A DNA stretch of 35,594 bases from Pseudomonadota bacterium. GTDB taxonomy: Bacteria; Pseudomonadota; Gammaproteobacteria; Burkholderiales; SHXO01. The DNA lies in assembly GCA_023430065.1 (NCBI GenBank), contig JAEZCG010000215.1:1-35594 (forward strand), given 5' to 3'. The position numbers were made by a program, and so were the translations under genes. Shown here piece by piece: positions 13,740-22,892 of this stretch (its first letter is position 1; each line of letters starts with the position of its first letter). The notes under the pieces are model-generated. The model was given only the letters and a program-made list of their open reading frames with translations, did not search any database and was not told where the DNA came from.

Positions 13740-14999
13740 CTATTGCTCGCGGCGGTTGAGCTTGATCCCCAGCTGCTTGAGCTTGCGGTACAAGTGGGTG
13801 CGCTCCAGGCCCACGCGCTCGGCCACCTTGCTCATGTTCGCCCCTTCGCGCGCAATGTGGTACTCGAAATAGGCGCGCTCGAATGCGTCGCGCGCGTCGC
13901 GCAGCTCGCAGTCCAGGCTGAGTCCGGCGACCGAGCCCGGCGGCACGCCGTCGACCTGCGCCAACGCCATGTTCACGTCGTTCACGCCCAGTTCGGCGCC
14001 GGGGGCGAGCAGCGCCATGCTGCGCAGCGCGTTCTCCAGCTGCGCCAGATTGCCCGGCCAGTCGTGGACCCGCAGCGCGTTGAGCGCGGCCGTGCTGAGC
14101 GTGTGCGGAGGCACCGACTTGCTCTCCACCATGCGCCCGAGCATCAGCCGCGCGAGCTCCGGAATGTCCTCGGCGTGTTCCCGCAGGCTGGGCACACGCA
14201 ACTGCGTCTGCGACACCGCGGTGAGCAGGCGCGAATCGAATCTGCCTTCGGACACCAGCCGCGGCAGCGCCTGGCAGCTCGAGGCGATCAACCGCGTATG
14301 CCCGCGCTCCAGGGAGGGGAGCAGCGCCAGCAAGTTGCGCTGTTGTTGGGCACTCAGCTCGGCGAGCTCGCGGATGAACAGTGTGCCCTCCGCGGCGCGC
14401 GTGGGCAGGTCTCCGAACGGATCGTCCAGGCACTTGTAGTCGTCCGGCTCCACCCACGGCGTGTTGGACTGGTGCAGCGCGCGTGCGCAGGTGCGCTTGC
14501 CGGCCCCGGGCTCGCCCACGATCAGCAGCGGCAGCTTGAGGCTCTTCAGCGCCTCGAGCCGCGTGCGCAGTTCGCTCACGATCGCGGCTTTGCCCAGGTA
14601 GGCCGGCGACATCTGCCCCTGGCTCGGCGCCACCGGCGGCTGGCGCAGCGCCTGCCCGACGGTTGAAAGCAGCTTCTGCAGCGCGATCGGCTTCTCGAGG
14701 AAGGCGTAGGCACCCATGCGCGTGGCCTCCACTGCAGTGTCGATCGTTCCGTGACCCGACATCATCACCACCGGCATCGTGAGCTGGCCGGTGGTGGCCC
14801 ATTCCTTGAGCAGCGTGATTCCGTCGGTGTCGGGCATCCATATATCCAGCAGCACGAGGTCCGGACGAGCGCGGTTGCGCAGCATGCGCGCCTCGCCGGC
14901 GTTCTCCGCCAGCCGGACCTCATGCCCTTCCTCTCCGAGGATCTCGGAGAGCAGCTCGCGGATGCCCATTTCGTCGTCGACAACGAGTATCTGGCTCAT
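13740..14999 (-). CDS. ntrX: NtrX-type response regulator with degenerate AAA+ domain
   Basis: This is the response regulator paired with NtrY. The 419-residue protein has an intact receiver (Asp8, Asp9, phospho-acceptor Asp52, Ser81, Lys103), a central AAA+ domain and a C-terminal Fis-type helix-turn-helix (about 370-419, with [20 protein letters not shown]). The central domain is degenerate. Walker A survives as GEPGAGKRT (162-170), but the GAFTGA loop that contacts sigma-54 is missing, Walker B reads [11 protein letters not shown] (Arg210 where Asp is expected), and the two arginine-finger positions after GRF are replaced ([11 protein letters not shown]). I infer it binds DNA after phosphorylation but does not remodel sigma-54 polymerase. 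Neisserial NtrX, as I recall it, is similarly degenerate. It starts 8 bases after ntrY. Confidence 0.92.
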   Translation of the reverse strand: MSQILVVDDEMGIRELLSEILGEEGHEVRLAENAGEARMLRNRARPDLVLLDIWMPDTDGITLLKEWATTGQLTMPVVMMSGHGTIDTAVEATRMGAYAFLEKPIALQKLLSTVGQALRQPPVAPSQGQMSPAYLGKAAIVSELRTRLEALKSLKLPLLIVGEPGAGKRTCARALHQSNTPWVEPDDYKCLDDPFGDLPTRAAEGTLFIRELAELSAQQQRNLLALLPSLERGHTRLIASSCQALPRLVSEGRFDSRLLTAVSQTQLRVPSLREHAEDIPELARLMLGRMVESKSVPPHTLSTAALNALRVHDWPGNLAQLENALRSMALLAPGAELGVNDVNMALAQVDGVPPGSVAGLSLDCELRDARDAFERAYFEYHIAREGANMSKVAERVGLERTHLYRKLKQLGIKLNRREQ

Positions 15000-15007
15000 G
15001 GCAACTA

Positions 15008-17200
15008 TCAGACTCTCAAATTCCCTGGCGCCGGCAGCGGCTGCGCGGACACGAGCGCGAGCGGCAGCCGGATCCGCACTTGCGCGCCGGCATCGCTCGC
15101 ATTCGACAGCTGAATACTACCGCTGTGCTCCTCGACAATCTTCTTCACGATCGCAAGGCCCAGCCCGGTGCCCTTTGCCTTCGTGGTCACGTAGGGTTCG
15201 AAGGCCCGCGACAGGATCTCGGGCGGAAAGCCCGCACCGTTGTCGCTCACCTCGAGCAGCGCGCCGTTTCCCTCTGCGGTAGTGCGCACGTGGATGCGCG
15301 CTGCCGTGGTCGAGGAGACCGCCTGCTCGGCATTCTGCAGCAGGTTGTGGATGACCTGCCGCAGCCGCGCAGGATCGCCGAGCACCGGCGGCAACGAATC
15401 GTCCAGCGCAAGCGTCACCACGGACTTGTGCCCCTCGTACAGCGCGAGCACGTCGCGCACGAGCTGGTTCAGATCGAGCGGCTGCAGCTGCGTGTCGGGT
15501 GTGCGCGCGTACTGGCTGAACGCGTCGACCATGCCCTTGAGCTGGGACACCTGGCTGACGATGGTGCGCGTCGAGCGCGAGAGCATCTGCGCATCCGCGG
15601 GGTCGAGCTTGTCGACCAGGCGATGCTCGAGCCGCTCTGCGGAGAGCTGGATGGGAGTGAGCGGGTTCTTGATCTCGTGCGCCAGCCGCCGCGCGACCTC
15701 ACCCCATGCCGCATAGCGCTGCGCCTGCAGCAGGCGGGTGATGTCATCGAACACCACGACGAATCCCGTGTCCCCCCCGACCTGAAGGACGCTGCCACGC
15801 AACAGGAGCACCTTGCCCTCGTCTTTGACCTCGAACTGCCTCTCCCACGACTCGGGTCGTGCATCGGCGATCGCCGACCCGACCGCATCGGCGACATCGC
15901 TCAGGTGCGGGAAGCGGGCCGTCCATGCGGAAACGCCGATGCCGGTCAGGCTGTCCAGATCCACGCGCAGGATCCGGCTGGCGCTGGGATTGGCCGAGCG
16001 CAGACGGCCTGCTCCATCGAACGAGAGCACCCCGGCGGAGAGTTTGGCGAGGATCGTCTCCAGATAGGCATTGGCTGCCTCGAGCTGCTTCTGGTTGCCC
16101 AGCGCCGCAGCGCGCGCGTCGGCCAGTTGGCGCGTCATGGTGTTGAACGACTCGGTCAGCACGCCGAGCTCGTCATGACTGCGCACCGGATGGCGCAAGC
16201 TGAAGTCTCCTTGTGCAACCGCGCGGGTGCCGGCCGCCAGCATGACCAGCGGTGCGGTCAGCCGCTCGCTGAACAGGATCGCCAGCACCAGGGCGGAGAG
16301 CAGCGCGAGCAGTAGAGAGAGCGTGAGCGACAGGCCATAGAGACGCTTGAGACCGCCCCGCGCGAGCGCGATCTCCTGATAGTCCTGGTACAGCGACTGC
16401 ACGGTGCTCATGTCCTGGGCGAGCGGCTCGGCCACGGGCTGGACGAGCTGCAGGGCGAGCGTACCGTCGGCCGTGTTGAGCGGAACCGCGACGGCCAGGG
16501 TGAGTCCCTCACCACCCTCCTGACGCACCTCGCGAAAGGACTGCTGCAGCAGGATCTGGCGCGACGCTGCCGCCGGCAGCGGCACGGGAATGAGTGCCGA
16601 TGCGTCCATCGACGAGAACGCCAATGGTCTGCCGTCCGTGGTGAATACCGCCACCTCCGACAGTCCGCCCCGCTCGCGCAGCGTGTTGAGCATGCGCGCG
16701 CGCTGGGTCGCGCCGGCGTCCTCGAGCGCCACCGCAATCGATTCGGCTTCGCGCGCCAGTTCCCGGAGCATGTTCTCGAGCGTCGTCCGTCCGAGCGCCA
16801 GCCCCCCTTCGAGAGCCTTCTCGACGCGCACGTCGAACCAGGATTCGATGCTCTTGTTCAGGAACTGGACCGACACTGCGTAGACCAGGGCGCCGGGCAG
16901 CAGCGCCACCAGCGCGAACAGCAATACCAGGCGCAGCGTGAGCTTGGTGCCGAACAAGCGCGCCCTGAGGCGACGTCGCAGCGCCAGCAGCTGGTAGCCC
17001 ACCAGCAGCATCAGGACGAGCACGAGGACGACGCCCAGCAGCAGCAGCAGACGCAGGTCCGCGGCGAACAGGGGGGTGTTCGCACTGGCCGTGGACAGCA
17101 GGTACAGCATCACCGCTCCCATCACCAGGATGAGTGCGATGAGCAGCTTCATCCCGCGCGAGATGAGCGAGCGGCGGATGGTGTGCAGCGGCGTCGTCAC
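15008..17200 (-). CDS. ntrY: NtrY-type membrane sensor histidine kinase
   Basis: This sensor kinase is expected to phosphorylate NtrX. The 730-residue protein has three N-terminal membrane segments (from MKLLIALILVMGAVMLYLL, LLLLLGVVLVLVLMLLVGYQ and LVLLFALVALLPGALVYAV), a periplasmic region of about 190 residues, a fourth helix (LTLSLLLALLSALVLAILF), a HAMP linker, a PAS domain (from about NAYLETILAKLSAGVLSFD), then the kinase core. His508 lies in RRLAHEIKNPLTPIQLSAER; the ATP lid has NLLQNAEQAV, DNGAGF and GTGLGLAIVKKI. The GTG start overlaps the stop of the DUF4390 gene as GTGA. The signal is unknown; homologues are linked to nitrogen or redox/respiratory control. Confidence 0.93.
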   Translation of the reverse strand: MTTPLHTIRRSLISRGMKLLIALILVMGAVMLYLLSTASANTPLFAADLRLLLLLGVVLVLVLMLLVGYQLLALRRRLRARLFGTKLTLRLVLLFALVALLPGALVYAVSVQFLNKSIESWFDVRVEKALEGGLALGRTTLENMLRELAREAESIAVALEDAGATQRARMLNTLRERGGLSEVAVFTTDGRPLAFSSMDASALIPVPLPAAASRQILLQQSFREVRQEGGEGLTLAVAVPLNTADGTLALQLVQPVAEPLAQDMSTVQSLYQDYQEIALARGGLKRLYGLSLTLSLLLALLSALVLAILFSERLTAPLVMLAAGTRAVAQGDFSLRHPVRSHDELGVLTESFNTMTRQLADARAAALGNQKQLEAANAYLETILAKLSAGVLSFDGAGRLRSANPSASRILRVDLDSLTGIGVSAWTARFPHLSDVADAVGSAIADARPESWERQFEVKDEGKVLLLRGSVLQVGGDTGFVVVFDDITRLLQAQRYAAWGEVARRLAHEIKNPLTPIQLSAERLEHRLVDKLDPADAQMLSRSTRTIVSQVSQLKGMVDAFSQYARTPDTQLQPLDLNQLVRDVLALYEGHKSVVTLALDDSLPPVLGDPARLRQVIHNLLQNAEQAVSSTTAARIHVRTTAEGNGALLEVSDNGAGFPPEILSRAFEPYVTTKAKGTGLGLAIVKKIVEEHSGSIQLSNASDAGAQVRIRLPLALVSAQPLPAPGNLRV

Positions 17201-17778
17201 GGCTTGAACGTCCAGCGATACCAGTCGGACGACAGGTTCCAGTCGCGCGAGCCGATCGCATCGAGCTGCAGAGGCTTGGGCAGCTTGCCGGTGTCCAGTC
17301 GCAGGCGCACGCCGGCGATGTAGACCACGCCCGGCTCGATGTTCTCGTCCTTGACGACGGTGTCGAAGCGAACCCGGCCGAGCACGGCGAGGGCCTGCTC
17401 GACGCTGTCGAAGGTCTGGTGGAAACCGCCGAGCGACAGTCGATACTGGCGGGTGAGCGCGTTGTACGAGAGCCGGTATTCGACCTCCCGACCCGCCAGC
17501 TGCTTGTTCCAGAAGTTGAGCGTCCACCAGCGCGGATACACGAGCTCGAATTCCGCGACGAAGGTCAGGCCGAGCCCTCTGACCAGCGCGTCTTCGAGCG
17601 TGGGGGAGAGGTCGACGTCGTAGCGCGCCTGCAGCGAGTAGCCGCCCTCGGATGGACTCAGCTGCGCGGACTTGATGGAAATGCCCTGGGCGAAGGCGGT
17701 GCCGGCGAGCAGGGACAACAGCACCAGGGCGACCACGGCCAGGCGCCGGAACCACCGCAGCGGTGTCCAGTCATGCAT
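17197..17778 (-). CDS. DUF4390 secreted protein of unknown function
   Basis: I recognise this as a DUF4390 family protein; its function is not known. The 193-residue product has a cleavable signal peptide (LAVVALVLLSLLAGTAFA, probable cut after AFA) and would act in the periplasm or at the membrane. The mature part is beta-rich, with ARYDVDLSPTLEDALVRGL, FELVYPRWWTLNFWN and REVEYRLSYNALTRQYRLS. It overlaps rsmB by 8 bases and ntrY by 4, so it is translated with the kinase. This position before ntrY is common in betaproteobacteria, which suggests it helps NtrY, for example as a periplasmic partner; that is inference only. The ATG at 17778 is the only start that gives the signal peptide. Confidence 0.85.
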   Translation of the reverse strand: MHDWTPLRWFRRLAVVALVLLSLLAGTAFAQGISIKSAQLSPSEGGYSLQARYDVDLSPTLEDALVRGLGLTFVAEFELVYPRWWTLNFWNKQLAGREVEYRLSYNALTRQYRLSLGGFHQTFDSVEQALAVLGRVRFDTVVKDENIEPGVVYIAGVRLRLDTGKLPKPLQLDAIGSRDWNLSSDWYRWTFKP

Positions 17779-19072
17779 CCAGGGGAGGCGCTTGCACGGT
17801 GCGCTTCTCGAGCAGGGCATAGAAGAAACCGTCGTGCGCCTCGCGCGGCAGGATCTGCCCGTCGTCCTGCGGGAAGTCGCGCAGCGGCAGGCGCGCAGCG
17901 TCCCGATGCGCATCGAGGAACGCGACGATCTGCGCGCTTGTTTCCTCGGGGAAAATCGAACAGGTGACGAAAAGCAATTTACCACCCGGCGCAAGCGTTT
18001 GCCATAACGCTGCGAGCAGGCGGCTCTGCTCGGCGGCCAGTTGCGCGATGTCCTCCTCGCGTCGCAGCCACTTGCTGTCCGGATGTCGCCGCACGACCCC
18101 GGAGGCACTGCAGGGCGCATCGAGCAGGATGCGATCGAACTGCCGTGCATCCCACCACGATGAGGTCAGCGCGGCATCGGCCGCGGACAGTACTGCGTGC
18201 AGACCCAATCGTTGCAGGGTGTTGCGCACGCGCTCGAGCCGGGCGGCGTCGCGGTCGAGCGCCAGCAGATCCACGTGCGCGCACTCCAGAATATGGGCGC
18301 TCTTGCCCCCGGGCGCCGCGCAGGCGTCGAGCACGCGCTGCCCGCTGCGAAGGTCGAGCAGCGGCGCGGCGAACTGCGCGCCCAGATCCTGCACCGACAC
18401 CAGGCCCTGGTCGAACCCGGGCAGCCGCTGCACCGTGACCGGATGCGCGAGTCGGACGCCCGCACGCGTTTCCACCGTGTGCTCGATGCCCTCGGCGTGC
18501 AGCAGGGCGCGATATGCCTCGAGCTCGATGCGGCGCAGGTTCACCCGCAGGGTCATCGGAGGATGCGTGTTGCCGGCCTCCAGGATCGCGCACCAGGCTT
18601 CCGGCCAGGCAGTGCGCACGCGATCGATCCACCACTGCGGATAGGAGTAGCGAGCGGCTTCAGAGACCGTGCGCGCACGCTCCAGGTAGGGTCCGGGTGC
18701 GCGCAGGAAATTGCGCAGTACCGCATTGACGAGGCCTTGCGCGCTGCGCAGACCGATGCGGCCGCAGGTGCGTACCGCGGAGTCGACGACGGCATACGCC
18801 GGCGCCCTCGTCCAGCCGAGCTGGTAGAGCGCCACCAGCAGCAGCGCTTCCAGCGGTGCGTCCGTCACCGGCTTGCGCAGCAACTGGGCAAGCACTTCCC
18901 GCAGGGTGCCGAGCCAGCGGCACGACCCGTAGGCGATGTCCTGGATCGCGCCTCGGGCCGAACCGTCGATCCCGCCATCCTGCTGCCAGATGGCGCTGAG
19001 CGTGGGCGTGAGACTGCGCCCCTGCAGCACCGCCAACAGTGCCTGGCAGGCATGGCGCTGGATTTCGGTCAC
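17771..19072 (-). CDS. rsmB: 16S rRNA (cytosine(967)-C(5))-methyltransferase
   Basis: RsmB methylates C967 of 16S rRNA using S-adenosylmethionine. The 433-residue protein (E. coli 429) has an N-terminal NusB-like helical domain (about 1-140) and a C-terminal Rossmann methyltransferase with VLDACAAPGGKSAHILE, DRILLDAPCSASGVVRRHPD and FVTCSIFPEE. Cys321 and catalytic Cys371 match E. coli Cys325 and Cys375. The start is a GTG at 19072 overlapping the fmt stop as GTGA; upstream open frame sequence is not family-like. The 3' end overlaps the DUF4390 gene. Confidence 0.95.
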   Translation of the reverse strand: MTEIQRHACQALLAVLQGRSLTPTLSAIWQQDGGIDGSARGAIQDIAYGSCRWLGTLREVLAQLLRKPVTDAPLEALLLVALYQLGWTRAPAYAVVDSAVRTCGRIGLRSAQGLVNAVLRNFLRAPGPYLERARTVSEAARYSYPQWWIDRVRTAWPEAWCAILEAGNTHPPMTLRVNLRRIELEAYRALLHAEGIEHTVETRAGVRLAHPVTVQRLPGFDQGLVSVQDLGAQFAAPLLDLRSGQRVLDACAAPGGKSAHILECAHVDLLALDRDAARLERVRNTLQRLGLHAVLSAADAALTSSWWDARQFDRILLDAPCSASGVVRRHPDSKWLRREEDIAQLAAEQSRLLAALWQTLAPGGKLLFVTCSIFPEETSAQIVAFLDAHRDAARLPLRDFPQDDGQILPREAHDGFFYALLEKRTVQAPPLDA

Positions 19073-20004
19073 GCGATGCGGCCCAGCTGCCGTCCACGTT
19101 CCAGTCCAGCCCCGCGCTGGAAGTCGCGGATCGAAAGCCGCCGGCCGCCGGCTCGCTGGAGTTCCTCGAGCGCCAATGCGCCCTCCCCGCAGGCGACGAC
19201 GACGCATTCGGCATCGGCCGCCTCCACCGTTCCCGGAGCATTGCTGCCACCCGCAACAGGATGCGCCGCCCAGATCTTCAGCGGCTCTCCCCCGATGCTG
19301 GAGAAAGCGCCGGGATAGGGGTTGAAGGCGCGCACCTGCCGGTCGATGTCGACCGCGCTCCGGGTCCAATCGATGCGCGCTTCATCCTTCTCCAGCTTGG
19401 CCGCATAGGTCGCCCCCGCCGACGCCTGTGCAACGGCGCGCGCCGTGCCCGCAACGAGCTGGTCCAGTGCCCGCACGATGCATTGGCTGCCCAGCCGGGC
19501 GAGGCGCTCGTGGAGGCTGCCGGCCGTTTCGCGCGCCGAGATCGGAATCGCCTCCTGCAACAGGACGGGACCGGTGTCCAGCCCTGCATCCATCTGCATG
19601 ATGCTGATGCCGGTTTGTGCGTCCCCGGCGAGAATCGCGCGCTGGATCGGCGCTGCGCCTCGCCAGCGCGGGAGGAGGGAGGCGTGGATGTTGAGGCAGC
19701 CGAGCGGGAAGGCATCCAGGACGGATTGCGGCAGTATCAGCCCATAGGCCGCCACCACCATGAGCGCGGCGTCGATCCCTGCCAGCGCCTCGCGGGCGCC
19801 CCCGCCCTTGAGCGTCACGGGCTGACTGACCGGGATGGCGCGCGCCAGGGCCAGCTCCTTGACCGCCGAGGCGCGCAGCGCCATGCCCCGGCCGGCCGGG
19901 CGATCGGGCTGGGTCAGCACGAGCGCCACGTCATGGCCGGCATCGAGCAGCGCCTGGAGTGCCGCGGCGGCAAAAGCCGGGGTGCCGGCGAACACCAGCC
20001 GCAT
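19069..20004 (-). CDS. fmt: Methionyl-tRNA formyltransferase
   Basis: Fmt formylates initiator Met-tRNA with 10-formyltetrahydrofolate. The 311-residue product (E. coli 315) has LVFAGTPAFAAAALQAL at the start, the catalytic region NIHASLLPRWRGAAPIQRAI followed by GDAQTGISIMQMDAGLDTGP, and a C-terminal OB-fold domain (from about 205). The ATG at 20004 shares one base with the def stop (TGATG) and has AAGG about 9 bases upstream. The def-fmt-rsmB order is the usual bacterial one, coupling formylation, its removal and ribosome modification. Confidence 0.97.
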   Translation of the reverse strand: MRLVFAGTPAFAAAALQALLDAGHDVALVLTQPDRPAGRGMALRASAVKELALARAIPVSQPVTLKGGGAREALAGIDAALMVVAAYGLILPQSVLDAFPLGCLNIHASLLPRWRGAAPIQRAILAGDAQTGISIMQMDAGLDTGPVLLQEAIPISARETAGSLHERLARLGSQCIVRALDQLVAGTARAVAQASAGATYAAKLEKDEARIDWTRSAVDIDRQVRAFNPYPGAFSSIGGEPLKIWAAHPVAGGSNAPGTVEAADAECVVVACGEGALALEELQRAGGRRLSIRDFQRGAGLERGRQLGRIA

Positions 20005-20507
20005 CACAATGCCTTGCGCTGATTCTTCTTCAGCTTCGCGACGATGCGGCTCTGCTTCAGGCGCGACAGATACTCCACGAACACGCGCCCCTTGAGGTGA
20101 TCCATCTCGTGCTGGATACACACGGCGAGCAGGCCGTCCGTCTCGAGGGAGAAGCGCTTGCCGTCGGCGTCCAGGGCCTCCACCCGGATCCATTCGGCCC
20201 GGGTCACCGTCTCGTAGATGCCGGGCACGGAGAGGCAACCTTCCTCGTACTCTGCCTCGCCACGAGAAGCGACGATGACGGGATTGATGAACACCTGGAG
20301 CTGATCGTGGGTCTCGGACAGGTCGATCACGATCACCTGCTCGTGCACGTCGACCTGCGTCGCGGCGAGTCCGATTCCCGGCGCGGCGTACATGGTCTCC
20401 GCCATGTCCCTAACGAGTTGGCGAATCCGGTCGTTAATGTCCTCGACCGGGGCCGCGACACGGTGAAGGCGTTCGTCCGGGTAATGAAGGATGGGCAGCA
20501 AAGCCAT
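20004..20507 (-). CDS. def: Peptide deformylase
   Basis: Def removes the formyl group from nascent proteins, using a metal ion, usually Fe(II). All three motifs of the 167-residue protein are intact: GIGLAATQ (44-51), EGCLSVP (89-95, metal ligand Cys91) and QHEMDH (132-137, ligands His133 and His137, catalytic Glu134). This matches E. coli Def (169 residues, Cys90, His132, His136). The open frame reaches far upstream, but [15 protein letters not shown] is the family start. It is the first gene of the minus-strand block and is divergent from the LysM gene. Confidence 0.97.
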   Translation of the reverse strand: MALLPILHYPDERLHRVAAPVEDINDRIRQLVRDMAETMYAAPGIGLAATQVDVHEQVIVIDLSETHDQLQVFINPVIVASRGEAEYEEGCLSVPGIYETVTRAEWIRVEALDADGKRFSLETDGLLAVCIQHEMDHLKGRVFVEYLSRLKQSRIVAKLKKNQRKAL

Positions 20508-20639
20508 CTTGCTAATCTTTTGAACAACCTGCAGAAATTCTCGGGATACCGCCGAGCCGCCGGCTTGGGCCGGCGGGCTGGTGCGGTTCTTGTAACCGCG
20601 CGCCCATGCGTTGCGTGCGACCCGTCGGGAGACTGCTTT
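20508..20639. promoter_or_regulatory. Divergent def / LysM intergenic region with two hairpins
   Basis: The 132 bases must hold promoters for both divergent genes, but I see no strong sigma-70 pair. On the plus strand TTGAAC at 20520 with a poor -10 near 20545 is the best guess. Two tandem inverted repeats lie here: CCGCCGGC (20557-20564) with GCCGGCGG (20569-20576), loop TTGG, and GCGGTT (20583-20588) with AACCGC (20594-20599), loop of five. No T-run follows either, so they look more like leader structures or protein sites than terminators. Confidence 0.4.
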
Positions 20640-21773
20640 ATGCGCAGAATTATATCGGTAGTGCCCTTTATATTCGGTCTGGCCCTGCCCGTGACAAGTG
20701 CCGGTGCGGACGACCCTGAGGTCGTTGCGGCGGAGGTCGGCGCGGATCAGGGTGCATCGGCCGCGACGTCCGCGAGCGAGCCGCTGCTCCAGAATCCCGT
20801 TCCGGACCGCTATGTCGTGAAGCAGGGCGACACGTTGTGGGACATCTCCGCCCGATTCCTGCGCACCCCCTGGCGCTGGCCGGAGGTGTGGGGGATCAAC
20901 AAGGACGCCATCAACAACCCGCATCTGATCTACCCCGGGGACGTGGTCATCCTCGACCTCTCGGGTGCTACGCCACGCCTTCGTCTGGACGGCACCGAAG
21001 ATGGCGGCGCCTCGCGCTGGACCAACCCGGAGATGCAGTTGTCCCGACTCAGTCCGCAGATGCGCTCGAGCGACCTGGCGAAGATGCCGATCCCGACCAT
21101 CCCTGCCAAGCTGATCGAGCCCTTCCTCGCCCGCACCCTGATCGTCGACGCGGCGCAGGTCGCAGCGGCTCCGACCATCGTCGCGGCGACCGACAATCGG
21201 GTAGCCGTTTCCGCCGGTGACACCGCCTACGTAACGGGTCTCACGGACGCAGCGCAGCCGCGCTGGCAGGTGTACCGCCAGGGCCGCGTGTTCCAGGATC
21301 CGGATTCCAAGGAGGTCCTGGGCTTCGAAGCGGTGTATTTGGGCGATGCGGACGTACAGGGCAGCGGCAGCGTGAGCACGATGCACATCGCCAAGGCCTC
21401 CCAGGAGATCACACTCGGCGACAAGCTGGCCATCGCCCCGCCACAGAACAGTGCACCATTCGTCCCGCGCGCACCCGACCAGGAGATCAAGGGCAAGGTC
21501 ATTGCCGGTTCGGACAACAGCGTCTATGAAATGGCGCCGTATTCCACTATCATAATCAACCAGGGAGAGCGCAACGGCCTGCAGACCGGCCACGTGCTCG
21601 GTCTTTACCATAGCGAGGGGACGATCCCGAACGGCCGCAACAAGCCGATTCCGCTGCCCGAGCAACGCTACGGACTCGTCCTGGTGTTCCGGGTGTTCGA
21701 CAAGATGGCCTACGGGCTGGTCATGTCCGCCAGCAGACCCGTGCACGTGCTCGATACCGTGCGTAACCCATAA
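20640..21773 (+). CDS. Secreted LysM domain protein
   Basis: The 377-residue protein has a signal peptide ([20 protein letters not shown], cut near residue 23), a low-complexity acidic/alanine linker, then one LysM domain at about 57-107 ([17 protein letters not shown] to [12 protein letters not shown]), the usual peptidoglycan-binding fold. The remaining 260 residues are a beta-rich region of unknown function with no hydrolase motif I can identify. The ATG at 20640 has GGGAGA about 8 bases upstream. A LysM protein between def and dprA is a conserved arrangement in betaproteobacteria. It probably acts at the cell wall; the exact role is unknown. dprA follows and may be co-transcribed. Confidence 0.9.
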   Translation: MRRIISVVPFIFGLALPVTSAGADDPEVVAAEVGADQGASAATSASEPLLQNPVPDRYVVKQGDTLWDISARFLRTPWRWPEVWGINKDAINNPHLIYPGDVVILDLSGATPRLRLDGTEDGGASRWTNPEMQLSRLSPQMRSSDLAKMPIPTIPAKLIEPFLARTLIVDAAQVAAAPTIVAATDNRVAVSAGDTAYVTGLTDAAQPRWQVYRQGRVFQDPDSKEVLGFEAVYLGDADVQGSGSVSTMHIAKASQEITLGDKLAIAPPQNSAPFVPRAPDQEIKGKVIAGSDNSVYEMAPYSTIIINQGERNGLQTGHVLGLYHSEGTIPNGRNKPIPLPEQRYGLVLVFRVFDKMAYGLVMSASRPVHVLDTVRNP

Positions 21774-21845
21774 TCGCACCATGGAGGCCGGCCGATCGAT
21801 CGTCACATCACGCGACATGACATCGAAGACTGGCTGCGCCTCTCT

Positions 21846-22892
21846 TTGGCACCCGGAATCGGCGCGACCACGCTGCGCCGACTCCTGGAGGTCTTCGGCA
21901 CCGCGCGTGGGATCCTCGACGCGTCGGAGCGCGAGCTAGGGGCCACCCTCGGGACGCGGGCGCTGGCCGCCCTACGGCGCGGGCCTACCTGCGCCGAACT
22001 CTCCGCCGCGCATGCCTGGCTCCGGGAGCCTGGCCATCACGTAGTCTGTCTTGCAGACCCTGCCTATCCGTCCCGGCTGCACAACGTTCCGGATGCACCG
22101 GCGCTGTTGTACGTCGCCGGCGACGTCGCACTGCTGGACAGGCCGGCGCTCGCCATCGTCGGCAGCCGCTCGCCGACGCCGCGCGGAGCGGCCGACGCGC
22201 GTGCATTTGCCAAGGCGCTGAGCGATGCCGGGCTGTGCATTGTCAGCGGACTCGCACTGGGCGTCGACGCCGCCGCTCATCGAGGCGGGCTGGACGGTCT
22301 GTCGTCGAGCATCGCCGTGGTCGGCACGGGCATCGACCGCATCTATCCTCCCGGCAACGCAAGATTGGCGCGCGAGATCGCCGAATGCGGCGCCATCGTC
22401 TCCGAGTTCGCGCTGGGCACGCCGCCGATGCGTCGCAACTTCCCGCGCAGGAACCGCATCATCGGCGGCATCGGACTCGGTTGCCTGGTGGTGGAAGCGG
22501 CGATGCACAGTGGATCCCTGATCACCGCGAAGGAGGCAGCCGACTACGGCCGCGACGTCTTCGCACTGCCCGGTTCGATCCACTCACCGCTGTCGAAAGG
22601 CTGCCACTGGTTGATCAAGCAGGGCGCGAAACTCGTCGAGTGTGCCGACGATGTCCTGCAGGAGCTCGGCGTGGCGGTGGCCAGCGCGAGCCAGATCGCC
22701 GAATCCCGCAGGGCACCCGCGGATTGCGAGGCGCGGCTGCTGGAAGCGCTCGGCACGGAGACGCTTTGCGTCGATGTGCTGTGCGAGCGCACGGGCTTGA
22801 CTGCCGAAGTGGCTTCGGCCATGCTGTTGACACTCGAGTTGGATGGTTACGTCGCACGTTTGGCAGGCGGCCTCTATCAAAGCCTGCATTGA
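21846..22892 (+). CDS. dprA: DNA-processing protein DprA
   Basis: DprA protects incoming single-stranded DNA and loads RecA during natural transformation. The protein has a short N-terminal helical (SAM-like) part, the Rossmann-like DNA-binding domain with [51 protein letters not shown] and [12 protein letters not shown], and a C-terminal winged-helix DprA domain ([20 protein letters not shown] onward). The coordinate given is the first ordinary start codon (TTG), but the homologous frame continues upstream: [15 protein letters not shown] is the usual DprA beginning, and its first six or more residues lie before this TTG. GGAGG at 21783-21787 is seven bases before an in-frame ATC at 21795, so the true start may be there (365 residues). 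A short sequencing indel is the other option. Confidence 0.9.
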   Translation: MAPGIGATTLRRLLEVFGTARGILDASERELGATLGTRALAALRRGPTCAELSAAHAWLREPGHHVVCLADPAYPSRLHNVPDAPALLYVAGDVALLDRPALAIVGSRSPTPRGAADARAFAKALSDAGLCIVSGLALGVDAAAHRGGLDGLSSSIAVVGTGIDRIYPPGNARLAREIAECGAIVSEFALGTPPMRRNFPRRNRIIGGIGLGCLVVEAAMHSGSLITAKEAADYGRDVFALPGSIHSPLSKGCHWLIKQGAKLVECADDVLQELGVAVASASQIAESRRAPADCEARLLEALGTETLCVDVLCERTGLTAEVASAMLLTLELDGYVARLAGGLYQSLH

